Assembly: GCA_050736615.1 (NCBI GenBank)
Contig: JBOHWL010000195.1
Location: forward strand, 1-13,356
Length of the DNA: 13,356 nt
Direction of reading: 5' to 3'
From: JBOHWJ01 sp050736615
GTDB lineage: Bacteria > Desulfobacterota > Binatia > Binatales > Binataceae
Part shown: piece after piece, positions 5,899-13,356 of the stretch
Position numbering within the stretch: the stretch's first letter is position 1
Layout: each line of letters starts with the position of its first letter
Notes under the pieces: generated by a model
Seen by the model: the letters and a program-made list of their open reading frames with translations, nothing else
Told to the model about the DNA's origin: nothing
Database searches by the model: none
Translations under genes and position numbers: made by a program

Positions 5899-8800
5899 GT
5901 GAATCCGTCGCGCATTTTTATTCTGCGGCCGGTGGCAACCTCGCTGCTGATGGCCGCCATCCTGCTGGCGGGCATCGTGGCGTATCTGGAATTGCCGGTA
6001 TCAGCGCTGCCGCAAGTTGACTATCCGACCATTCAGGTAATGACGTTTTACCCGGGCGCGAGCCCCGACGTAATGGCCTCGTCGGTCACGGCGCCGCTGG
6101 AACGGCAGTTTGGCGAAGTGCCCGGGCTCAAGCAGATGACCTCGAACAGCTCCTACGGCAGTTCGGTGATCACGCTGCAGTTCGCCCTCAGTCTCAACAT
6201 CGATGTGGCTGAGCAGGAGGTCCAGGCGGCAATCAACGCGGCCAGCACTTATCTGCCGAAGGACTTGCCTAATCCGCCCGTGTACAGCAAGACCAACCCT
6301 GCCGATGCGCCAATCTTAACTTTGGCGCTGACCTCGAAACAGCTTCCACTCGATCAGATTGAGGACCTGGCGGACACTCGGTTGGCAGAAAAAATCTCGC
6401 AGCTTCCCGGGGTGGGACTGGTCAGTATTGGCGGCGGGCAGAAGCCTGCGGTCCGCATTGAGGCCAACCCAACTCAACTGGCCGCCTATGGCCTCAGCAT
6501 GGAAAGCCTGCGCGACGCCATCGTGGCCGCCAACGTGGACGAGGCCAAAGGCAATTTCGACGGGCCGCATCAAGCCTACACCATCGCCGACAACGATCAG
6601 TTGCTGACCGCCAAAGATTATCGGCCGCTGATCGTCGCTTACCATAACGGTGCACCAATCAAGCTCTCGGACGTTGCACGGGTGGTGGATGATGCCGAAA
6701 ACGTGCAGCTGGCCGCCTGGATGAACACGGGGCCGGCGGTGATCGTCAACGTCCAGCGCCAGCCCGGCGCCAATATCATCAGCGTGGTCGATAGCATCAA
6801 GAAAATCATGCCGCGGCTGCAGGATTCGCTGCCGTCGTCGGTCAAGGTCTCGATTCTGACCGATCGCACCACCACCATCCGCGCCTCCGTAAGCGATGTT
6901 CGCTTTGAGCTGATGTTGACCATTGCGCTGGTGGTGATGGTGATCTTTTTGTTCCTGCGCAGCCTGTCGGCAACCGTGATTCCGAGTGTGGCCGTACCGC
7001 TCTCGCTCATCGGCACCTTCGGCGTGATGTACCTGTTGGGCTACAGTCTCGACAATTTGTCGCTGATGGCGCTGACCATTTCGACGGGGTTCGTGGTCGA
7101 CGACGCCATCGTCATGATCGAGAACATTTCGCGCTTCATCGAGCAGGGGGACTCGCCGCTGCAAGCCGCGCTCAAGGGCTCGCAGCAAATCGGCTTCACG
7201 ATCGTATCGTTGACCGTTTCACTGATCGCGGTGTTGATACCGCTGCTGTTCATGGGCGATATCGTGGGGCGGCTGTTCCGCGAATTCGCCATCACGCTGG
7301 CGGTGACAATCCTGGTCTCGGCGGTGGTGTCGCTAACGCTGACACCGATGATGTGTGCGCGGCTGCTGCGCCACACTCCGCCGTCCGAGCAGGGACGTTT
7401 CTATCGCGTCTCGGAGCGCATGTTCGAGCGCACCATCGAATTCTACGGCAGGACGTTGCAATGGGTGCTGCGTCATCAGGGCGAGACGCTGCTGGTGGCG
7501 GTGGCGACGCTGGTGCTGACCATTTTGCTTTACATCATCGCGCCCAAGGGTTTTTTCCCGGCGGAGGACACCGGCGTTATCCAGGCGGTGTCCGAATCCA
7601 CGCAAACAGTGTCCTTCGATCAGATGGTGCGCGAGCAACAGGCGCTCGCGCGGATCATTTTGCAGGACCCGGCGGTTGCCAGCCTCTCTTCCTTCGTCGG
7701 CATCGATGGCACCAACACGACCATCAACAGCGGGCGTTTCCTGATTAATCTGAAACCGCTCGCGCAGCGCCGGGTGAGTATCGAAGAGGTAATGAATCGC
7801 CTCGAACCCAAGCTCGCGACCGTCCCGGGCATTACGCTTTATATGCAACCGGTGCAGGACCTGACGGTCGAAGACCGTGTCAGCCGTACGCAGTATCAAT
7901 ACAGTCTCGAAGATCCCAATGCCGCCCAACTGGACACGTGGACGCGGAAGCTGGTGCGCAAGCTCAAGACTCTGCCCGAGCTTCGCGATATCGCGACCGA
8001 CCAGCAAAACGACGGGCTCGAGGCGAAGCTCGTGATCGACCGCAACACGGCGGCGCGCTTCGGTATTACGCCGCAGATGGTCGACGACACACTCTATGAT
8101 TCATATGGTCAGCGCCAAGTTTCGACGATTTTCACTCAACTCAATCAATATCACGTGGTGCTCGAGGTTGACCCGCGCTTTCAGCAAAATCCGCTTGACC
8201 TCAACAGCATTTACATTCCGTCCGCGAACGGCACCGAAGTACCGCTGAGCGCCTTCACGCATTATGAAACCCGCACGACGCCGCTGGTGGTCAACCACGA
8301 GGGCCAGTTCCCCGCTGTCACGATTTCCTTCAATCTGGCGCCAGGCTATTCGCTGGGCGAAGCGGTGACGGCTATCAACGGCGCCGGCAGGCAAATCGGG
8401 ATGCCGCAAAGTATTCAGGCAGCCTTTCAGGGCACCGCCGCCGCCTTTGAGGCGTCGCTGTCGAGCGAACCACTCCTGATCCTAGCGGCGCTCATCACCG
8501 TCTACATCGTGTTGGGCGTGCTGTACGAAAGTTATATCCATCCGATCACGATTCTTTCCACGCTGCCGTCGGCCGGTGTCGGCGCCATTTTGGCGTTGCT
8601 CATCTGCCACATGGATCTCAACGTGATCGCGCTTATCGGCATCATCCTGTTGATCGGCATCGTCAAGAAAAACGCCATCATGATGATCGACTTCGCGCTC
8701 GAAGCGCAGCGCAAGGAGGGCAAGCCCGCGCGCGAGGCGATTTACCAGGCGTGTCTGTTGCGCTTTCGCCCGATCATGATGACCACCATGGCGGCGCTGC

Positions 8801-9012
8801 TGGGCGCTCTGCCGTTGGCGCTTGGCACTGGCACCGGCTCGGAATTGCGCCGTCCGCTTGGTGTCGCGATTGTCGGCGGGCTGCTTTTGAGCCAGTTGCT
8901 TACGCTCTACACCACACCGGTAGTGTTTCTCGCGTTTGATCGGCTGGCGGCGCGCGTCAAGGGTGCCACTACCAGCGGGCATCCCGCGGCGGCTGTGGTG
9001 CATGGCTCGTGA
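5899..9012 (+). CDS. mdtB: RND (HAE-1) multidrug efflux transporter, MdtB-like
   Basis: A 1037-residue inner-membrane proton/drug antiporter. It has the twelve-helix RND plan: TM1 at about 10-30, a first periplasmic loop, TM2-6 at about 335-490, TM7 at about 530-548, a second periplasmic loop, and TM8-12 at about 860-1012. The proton-relay residues are present: Asp401-Asp402 in TM4 (GFVVDDAIVMIENISR) and Lys924 in TM10 (IGIVKKNAIMMIDF), followed by LRFRPIMMTTMAALLG. The N-terminus NPSRIFILRPVATSLLMAAI, with VSALPQVDYPTIQV and YPGASPDVM, is that of MdtB rather than AcrB. In E. coli MdtB and MdtC form a mixed trimer, and the same is expected with the next gene. GTG 5899 lies three bases after the adaptor stop and has no strong ribosome site, suggesting translational coupling. 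It overlaps the next gene by four bases. The coding frame is intact. Confidence 0.95.
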   Translation: MNPSRIFILRPVATSLLMAAILLAGIVAYLELPVSALPQVDYPTIQVMTFYPGASPDVMASSVTAPLERQFGEVPGLKQMTSNSSYGSSVITLQFALSLNIDVAEQEVQAAINAASTYLPKDLPNPPVYSKTNPADAPILTLALTSKQLPLDQIEDLADTRLAEKISQLPGVGLVSIGGGQKPAVRIEANPTQLAAYGLSMESLRDAIVAANVDEAKGNFDGPHQAYTIADNDQLLTAKDYRPLIVAYHNGAPIKLSDVARVVDDAENVQLAAWMNTGPAVIVNVQRQPGANIISVVDSIKKIMPRLQDSLPSSVKVSILTDRTTTIRASVSDVRFELMLTIALVVMVIFLFLRSLSATVIPSVAVPLSLIGTFGVMYLLGYSLDNLSLMALTISTGFVVDDAIVMIENISRFIEQGDSPLQAALKGSQQIGFTIVSLTVSLIAVLIPLLFMGDIVGRLFREFAITLAVTILVSAVVSLTLTPMMCARLLRHTPPSEQGRFYRVSERMFERTIEFYGRTLQWVLRHQGETLLVAVATLVLTILLYIIAPKGFFPAEDTGVIQAVSESTQTVSFDQMVREQQALARIILQDPAVASLSSFVGIDGTNTTINSGRFLINLKPLAQRRVSIEEVMNRLEPKLATVPGITLYMQPVQDLTVEDRVSRTQYQYSLEDPNAAQLDTWTRKLVRKLKTLPELRDIATDQQNDGLEAKLVIDRNTAARFGITPQMVDDTLYDSYGQRQVSTIFTQLNQYHVVLEVDPRFQQNPLDLNSIYIPSANGTEVPLSAFTHYETRTTPLVVNHEGQFPAVTISFNLAPGYSLGEAVTAINGAGRQIGMPQSIQAAFQGTAAAFEASLSSEPLLILAALITVYIVLGVLYESYIHPITILSTLPSAGVGAILALLICHMDLNVIALIGIILLIGIVKKNAIMMIDFALEAQRKEGKPAREAIYQACLLRFRPIMMTTMAALLGALPLALGTGTGSELRRPLGVAIVGGLLLSQLLTLYTTPVVFLAFDRLAARVKGATTSGHPAAAVVHGS

Positions 9013-12000
9013 ATATTTCCGAACCTTTCATCCGGCGGCCGGTCGCCACCACTCTGCTGACCATTGCGGTGGCCCTCGCCGGCGTGGTCGCGTTCCAATT
9101 GCTGCCGATCGCGCCGCTGCCTCAGGTCGATTTTCCCACGATTCGGGTGCAGGCGAACCTGCCCGGCGCGAGTCCGCAAACGATGGCATCGTCGGTGGCG
9201 AGCCCGCTTGAGAAACAATTCGGCCACATCGCCAGTCTGACCGAGATGACTTCGAGCAGCACGCTGGGTACCACCAGTATCGCGCTGCAATTTGATTTGA
9301 ACCGCAACATCGACGCGGCCGCGCGCGACGTGCAGGCGGCCATCAATGCCTCGCTGAGTAATCTGCCGAGCAATCTCCCGAGCCTGCCGACCTGGAAAAA
9401 GGTCAACCCGGCTGACGCGCCCATCATGATTCTCGCGCTTACTTCCGATAGCGTGACGCGCGGCCAGATGTATGATGCCGCCGATTCGATCCTCGCGCAG
9501 AAGCTCTCGCAGATTCCGGGGGTGGGCCAGGTGACCGTGGGCGGCGGCGCGTTGCCGGCAGTGCGCGTCGATCTCAATCCGGAGCAACTGGCCAGCTACG
9601 GTCTGGGTCTCGAAGACGTCCGCAAGGCGCTCAGCGCCGCCAACGCCAATATCCCCAAGGGCGAGTTGGCCGATAGCGCCACCACCTGGACGCTGGCGAC
9701 CACCGACCAATTGCTTAAGGCGAGCCAGTATCAGCCGCTGATTATCCATTATCAAAACGGCGCAGGCATCAGGCTGTCTGATGTCGCGCACGTGTTCGAT
9801 TCGGTGCAGGACGTGCGCAACGCCGGTCTGGTCGACGGCAAATCCGCCGTGATGCTGATCATCTTCCGGCAGCCGGGCGCGAACGTGATCGAGACGGTTA
9901 ATCGCCTGCGCGCCGCGCTGCCGCAATTGAAGGCGTCGATCTCTCCGGCGATCAAGATGACGGTAGTGCTGGATCAGACCATCACGATCAGGGCCTCAGT
10001 GCGTGACGTGGAATTCACCCTGCTGTGCTCAATCGGCCTCGTTATCCTGGTGGTGTTTCTATTCTTGCGCAGTGCGCGAGTGACCATGATCCCCGGCGTG
10101 GCCGTGCCGCTTTCGCTGCTGGGCACCTTCGGCATCATGTACCTGTTTGGCTTCAGCCTGGACAATCTGTCGCTGATGGCGCTCACCATCTCGACCGGCT
10201 TCGTGGTCGACGACGCCATCGTGGTGGTCGAGAACATCTCACGCTACCTGGAGCAGGGGCATTCGGCATTTGAGGCGGCGCTGATCGGCGCGCGCGGGAT
10301 CGGCTTCACTGTGATTTCGATGAGCCTCTCGCTGATCGCGGTGTTCATTCCAATTCTTTTGATGGGCGGCATCGTAGGGCGGCTGTTTCGCGAATTCGCG
10401 ATTACGCTGTCGGCTGCCATCGCGGTTTCGCTCATTGTGTCGCTGACCACCACGCCGATGATGTCCGCGCGGCTTTTGCGCCCGGCACACGAGCAGGCAC
10501 GCGGAGGGGGTTTCTATCGGCTCAGCGAGGTGGCCTTCAATTGGATGCACGATCACTACCGGCGCAGCCTTTCGTGGGTGTTGCATCATCCGCGGCTCAC
10601 GCTGGCCGTGGTCTTCGCAACGATTGGTTTGAACGTCTACCTGTTCGTGGTGATCCCGAAAGGCTTCTTCCCGCAACAGGACAACGGCCGCATGATGGGG
10701 CTGGTTATGGCTGATCAGGACACTTCGTTCCAGCAGATGCGCGATGTCCTGCAGGAGTTCGTCAAGATTGTACGCCACGATCCGGCCGTCCAGCATGTCA
10801 TTGCCTTCACCGGCAGCAGCGCTGGCGGGACGAATACCGCGCGCATGTACATCGGCCTCAAGCCACTTTCAGAACGCAAGATTAGCGCCGACCAGGTGAT
10901 CGCGCGTCTGCGCAGGCAAACCAAACAAGTGGCCGGTGCCACTCTTTACCTGCAGGCTTCGCAGGACATCCGCGTCGGCGCGCATTCAACCGCCGCCGAG
11001 TATCAGTATACCCTCGAAAGCGAGAACCTCGATGAACTCGATCAATGGGCACCGAGGATGCTGGCCGCGATGCGCAAATTGCCGGAGCTCAGAGACGTTA
11101 ACAGCGATCAGCAGAATCACGGGCTCGGTGCTGAGGTGGAAATCGATCACAAAACGGCATCGCGGCTGGGTATCTCGACACAGTTGCTCGACAATATGCT
11201 GTATGACGCCTTCGGCCAGCGCGAAGTATCAACCATGTATACGCCGCTCAACCAGTATTTCGTCGTGATGGAAGTCGCGCCGCAATTCTGGCAAAACCCG
11301 GCGACGCTGAATCAAATCTATGTGCGTTCGAGCAACGCCGGCATGGTTCCGCTAAGCGCGGTGGCACACTTTGCCACCTCCACCACCCCACTTGCAGTCA
11401 ATCACCAGGGGCAGTTTCCGGCCGTCACCATTTCTTTCAATCTGGCCCCCGGCGTCGCGCTCGGTGATGCGGTCAATCTTGTCGATGCTGCCGCCCTCAA
11501 GATTGGCCTTCCCGCTGGCATTCACGGCAGCTTTCAGGGTACCGCCCAAGCCTTTCAGGCCTCGCTCGCCAATGAGCCGATGCTAATCACGGCGGCGTTG
11601 CTGGCCGTCTATATCGTGCTCGGCATTTTATACGAGAGCTATATCCATCCGATCACCATTCTTTCGACGCTGCCATCCGCAGGCGTAGGCGCGCTCGTGG
11701 CCTTACTGGTGTGCGGCGATGATCTGAGCGTAATCGCGCTCATTGGCATCATTTTGCTGATCGGTATCGTCAAGAAGAACGCCATCATGATGGTTGACTT
11801 CGCGCTCGAAGCCGAGCGTGCCGAGGGCAAAAGCTCGTTCGACGCCATCTATCAGGCATGCCTGCTGCGCTTCCGGCCGATCATGATGACGACGATGGCG
11901 GCAATTCTGGGAGGCCTGCCGCTGGCGCTCGACACCGGCATGGGTGCGGAGCTGCGGCGTCCGCTGGGTGTGGCGATCGTGGGCGGCTTGCTCGTGAGCC

Positions 12001-12122
12001 AGGCGCTTACGCTTTACACCACGCCAATCATCTATCTGTATCTCGATGAGTTCCGGCTATGGTGTGCGCGCATTCTAAGAAGCTCGCGACATGAGATCGG
12101 CGGCGCCGGAGCCCAAACGTGA
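9009..12122 (+). CDS. mdtC: RND (HAE-1) multidrug efflux transporter, MdtC-like
   Basis: The second RND subunit, also 1037 residues and clearly a paralogue of the preceding one. Long stretches are shared, for example SYIHPITILSTLPSAGVGA and LRFRPIMMTTMAA. MdtC-type features are APLPQVDFPTIRV, LPGASPQTMASSVASPLE, APIMILALTSDS and QPLIIHYQNGAGIRLSDVA. The proton-relay residues are kept: Asp401-Asp402 (GFVVDDAIVVVEN) and Lys923 (IGIVKKNAIMMVDF). Twelve membrane helices and two large periplasmic loops lie in the usual places. GTG 9009 overlaps the upstream TGA (GTGA), and no strong ribosome site is seen, so translation is probably coupled, fitting assembly of a hetero-oligomer. No gene for a TolC/OpmB-type outer-membrane channel follows, so the pump must borrow one encoded elsewhere. 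Confidence 0.95.
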   Translation: MNISEPFIRRPVATTLLTIAVALAGVVAFQLLPIAPLPQVDFPTIRVQANLPGASPQTMASSVASPLEKQFGHIASLTEMTSSSTLGTTSIALQFDLNRNIDAAARDVQAAINASLSNLPSNLPSLPTWKKVNPADAPIMILALTSDSVTRGQMYDAADSILAQKLSQIPGVGQVTVGGGALPAVRVDLNPEQLASYGLGLEDVRKALSAANANIPKGELADSATTWTLATTDQLLKASQYQPLIIHYQNGAGIRLSDVAHVFDSVQDVRNAGLVDGKSAVMLIIFRQPGANVIETVNRLRAALPQLKASISPAIKMTVVLDQTITIRASVRDVEFTLLCSIGLVILVVFLFLRSARVTMIPGVAVPLSLLGTFGIMYLFGFSLDNLSLMALTISTGFVVDDAIVVVENISRYLEQGHSAFEAALIGARGIGFTVISMSLSLIAVFIPILLMGGIVGRLFREFAITLSAAIAVSLIVSLTTTPMMSARLLRPAHEQARGGGFYRLSEVAFNWMHDHYRRSLSWVLHHPRLTLAVVFATIGLNVYLFVVIPKGFFPQQDNGRMMGLVMADQDTSFQQMRDVLQEFVKIVRHDPAVQHVIAFTGSSAGGTNTARMYIGLKPLSERKISADQVIARLRRQTKQVAGATLYLQASQDIRVGAHSTAAEYQYTLESENLDELDQWAPRMLAAMRKLPELRDVNSDQQNHGLGAEVEIDHKTASRLGISTQLLDNMLYDAFGQREVSTMYTPLNQYFVVMEVAPQFWQNPATLNQIYVRSSNAGMVPLSAVAHFATSTTPLAVNHQGQFPAVTISFNLAPGVALGDAVNLVDAAALKIGLPAGIHGSFQGTAQAFQASLANEPMLITAALLAVYIVLGILYESYIHPITILSTLPSAGVGALVALLVCGDDLSVIALIGIILLIGIVKKNAIMMVDFALEAERAEGKSSFDAIYQACLLRFRPIMMTTMAAILGGLPLALDTGMGAELRRPLGVAIVGGLLVSQALTLYTTPIIYLYLDEFRLWCARILRSSRHEIGGAGAQT

Positions 12123-12145
12123 GCTGGCATGGTTTCCAGGGTTTC

Positions 12146-12505
12146 ATGAGAATTCAACGCGCCGCATCACTGATATTGATCACCATTTTGCTCATGGGCG
12201 TGCCAGCCTTTGCGCAATCGCTTTCCACCGTGACCTCTCAGTCGTGCGACTGTGGAGGCCTGAGCAGCCCGGGAACCGGGAATACCAGCGTGCCTGGTGG
12301 CAATGCACTATGTGCGATTAATGGCCTCTCCATACCTGTGAACCTGCCAACCCGCAGTGCAACTCTGGTTAGCATCTGCTACACAATTTTCGGCAATGCT
12401 CTGGGTCATTCGCGCGCACCGGCGCAGCCGAAGGCGGAGCGAGCAGGCGAGTCTGCGAGCTGCGTTAAGATAAGCCGCCGCGCGAGGAATCCCGGACTGG
12501 ATTGA
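12146..12505 (+). CDS. small secreted cysteine-containing protein, C-terminus doubtful
   Basis: A 119-residue frame of unknown family. Residues 1-23 are a clear signal peptide (MRIQRAASLILITILLMG, cleavage expected after AFA). The mature part is Ser-, Gly- and Cys-rich (Cys34, Cys36, Cys56, Cys78; SQSCDCGGLSSPGTGNTSV), so it would be periplasmic or secreted, perhaps disulfide-bonded. ATG 12146 was chosen for the signal peptide and for AGGG four bases upstream; the frame is open from GTG 12119, which overlaps the transporter stop by four bases. From about residue 86 on the composition changes to basic, Ala- and Arg-rich (SRAPAQPKAERAGESAS), and the last 41 bases overlap the end of the convergent hsdS gene. 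The original C-terminus may therefore have been replaced at a junction near 12400. It follows the pump directly and may be cotranscribed. Function unknown. Confidence 0.5.
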   Translation: MRIQRAASLILITILLMGVPAFAQSLSTVTSQSCDCGGLSSPGTGNTSVPGGNALCAINGLSIPVNLPTRSATLVSICYTIFGNALGHSRAPAQPKAERAGESASCVKISRRARNPGLD

Positions 12506-13356
12506 TTGGCTTTCGTCTGCGCGGTGCGTTCGAAGCGCCGTTGGCGCGCTGCGTGTCGGTGGCGATGCGGACGAGCAGTGCCGCGGCGGATTCGTAATCA
12601 CGGCCTGCGCGGCGGGCGAGTTCGGCTTCGGTCGGGACGAGTTCGCCGCGAAAAGCTTTGGCGAGGATCGATTGAGTCAGTTTCTCCGCGCGAGCCGTCG
12701 CTATCGCGACGCGCTCTTCGATCGCCTCGGCGAGTTTGAAGAGTGCCTCAACCCGCCGCACAATCTCGCGCTGCTCCTCAATTGGGCAAACTCGCACGCG
12801 AAGTTTACGAACTTGAGTCGTGTTGACTCGCGGCCTTGTTGCCCCGTGGATGTCCGCGCGGAGCGCATCGCGGCTCTCCCGGCTTGAAAGCTGGAGTGCC
12901 AGGTAATGGCGATCAGCTAGCTGTGGTTCCGGGCGGATACAGAAGCAGTCCGCCTTAGCGATTGCTTTAGTGGTAAACGACGGCAGCACACAAGCCCGAA
13001 TCTCCTCATCGATGAATGATGCGAAGATTACATCTCCCTCGCCGACTTTGTGGCGAGTGAGCGATTCGTATTTCTGATTGCTGATGAAGGTTCGTTTTGA
13101 GTCTATGAACGTCAGCCATCCGACGTTTTCCAGCCTGACTACACGGACACCGCTGTGGGTGTAGTCAGCCGTTTTCAGATTGCTCCCGAACGGGCCGTCG
13201 AAAATACCGCCCTTCGTGAGGAGTTCCTCAACGGTCTGCCAACTCCAACCTGAGGGAAGCCCATCGGAGTCGTCGGCTTCGCGCCAATCTTCGGTGAGGC
13301 GGCCGGAGCAGGCAGCGGCGAGCACCGATTGCCGGAAGCGCTTGAGGATCGCCGGC
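12465..13356 (-). CDS. hsdS: type I restriction-modification specificity subunit (HsdS), partial
   Basis: The frame enters from the right edge on the minus strand and ends at TAA 12465-12467, so the start and the first target-recognition domain lie outside. Visible are the end of the central conserved helix (ILKRFRQSVLAAACSGRLTEDW), the second recognition domain opening with LPSGWSWQTVEELL and FDGPFGSNLKTADYTHSGV, and then the distal conserved helix (PIEEQREIVRRVEALFKLAE), with LTQSILAKAFRGELVP, typical of HsdS. In the holoenzyme this subunit picks the bipartite DNA target for HsdM methylation and HsdR cleavage. About 297 residues are in the window with no frameshift. hsdM and hsdR, if present, would be expected beyond the right edge. 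It converges on the efflux operon, and its 3' end overlaps the small secreted ORF. Confidence 0.93.
   Translation of the reverse strand, partial: PAILKRFRQSVLAAACSGRLTEDWREADDSDGLPSGWSWQTVEELLTKGGIFDGPFGSNLKTADYTHSGVRVVRLENVGWLTFIDSKRTFISNQKYESLTRHKVGEGDVIFASFIDEEIRACVLPSFTTKAIAKADCFCIRPEPQLADRHYLALQLSSRESRDALRADIHGATRPRVNTTQVRKLRVRVCPIEEQREIVRRVEALFKLAEAIEERVAIATARAEKLTQSILAKAFRGELVPTEAELARRAGRDYESAAALLVRIATDTQRANGASNAPRRRKPINPVRDSSRGGLS

Noticed and set aside
6316..7188. 290-codon open frame on the minus strand inside the MdtB-like gene
   Set aside because: His-, Gln- and Asp-rich antisense shadow of a GC-rich RND gene; such frames are common and it has no family features.
8907..9926. 339-codon open frame on the minus strand across the MdtB/MdtC junction
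   Set aside because: Antisense shadow with Arg- and His-rich composition; both sense genes are intact and well matched to their families.
811..12482. A 16-base identical string, AAGATAAGCCGCCGCG, in the transposase pseudogene (about 813) and at the hsdS 3' end (about 12467)
   Set aside because: It lies inside the protein-coding frame of the transposase and spans the hsdS stop; the flanks differ at once. A chance match or an unproven junction repeat; too short to call an attachment site.
1..13356. CRISPR arrays, tRNA or rRNA genes
   Set aside because: No regularly spaced direct repeats and no recognisable tRNA or rRNA segments were seen in reading both strands.

Overview
The window is GC-rich DNA from a Gram-negative (diderm) bacterium, shown by an RND efflux system, a periplasmic Spy/CpxP-like protein and an ECF sigma factor with a membrane-anchored zinc-binding anti-sigma factor. 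The carboxypeptidase-regulatory-like (CarboxypepD_reg) secreted protein, frequent GTG starts and a sigma/anti-sigma/Spy cassette beside an RND pump would suit Acidobacteriota, but that is a low-confidence guess; no rRNA or phylogenetic marker is present.

Layout. (1) Positions 1 to about 1015, minus strand: a broken Tn3-family transposase gene running off the left edge, with two opposite single-base frameshifts and probably an internal deletion. About 1016-1252 holds nothing recognisable. (2) 1253-2430, minus strand: a small membrane-anchored protein of unknown function, a possible remnant of another small membrane ORF, and a secreted protein with one CarboxypepD_reg-like domain and an unrecognisable C-terminal half. 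(3) 2616-4165, plus strand: ECF sigma factor, anti-sigma factor (4-base GTGA overlap), then a Spy/CpxP/CnrX-like periplasmic protein with a His-rich mature N-terminus. (4) 4166-4524: a non-coding gap with a strong hairpin, a second inverted repeat and a candidate ECF promoter. (5) 4525-12122, plus strand: an mdtABC-type operon with a membrane fusion protein and two RND transporters of 1037 residues each. No outer-membrane channel gene follows. (6) 12146-12505: a small Cys-containing secreted protein whose 3' end meets, tail to tail, (7) a type I restriction specificity subunit (HsdS) on the minus strand, cut by the right edge.

How the parts may work together. The central 9.5 kb looks like a self-contained envelope-stress or metal/drug response unit. 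The periplasmic Spy-like protein would sense or buffer stress, the ZAS anti-sigma factor would release the ECF sigma, and the sigma would drive its own operon and the pump. Candidate promoters ahead of the sigma gene (CGAAAC-N17-CGTATA) and ahead of the pump (GGAATC-N16-CGTATA) share the same -10 hexamer, which supports this inference. In E. coli, spy and mdtABC are both in the BaeSR two-component regulon; here an ECF pair sits where BaeSR would be expected. The flanks (Tn3 remnant, broken small genes, HsdS) look like accessory DNA.
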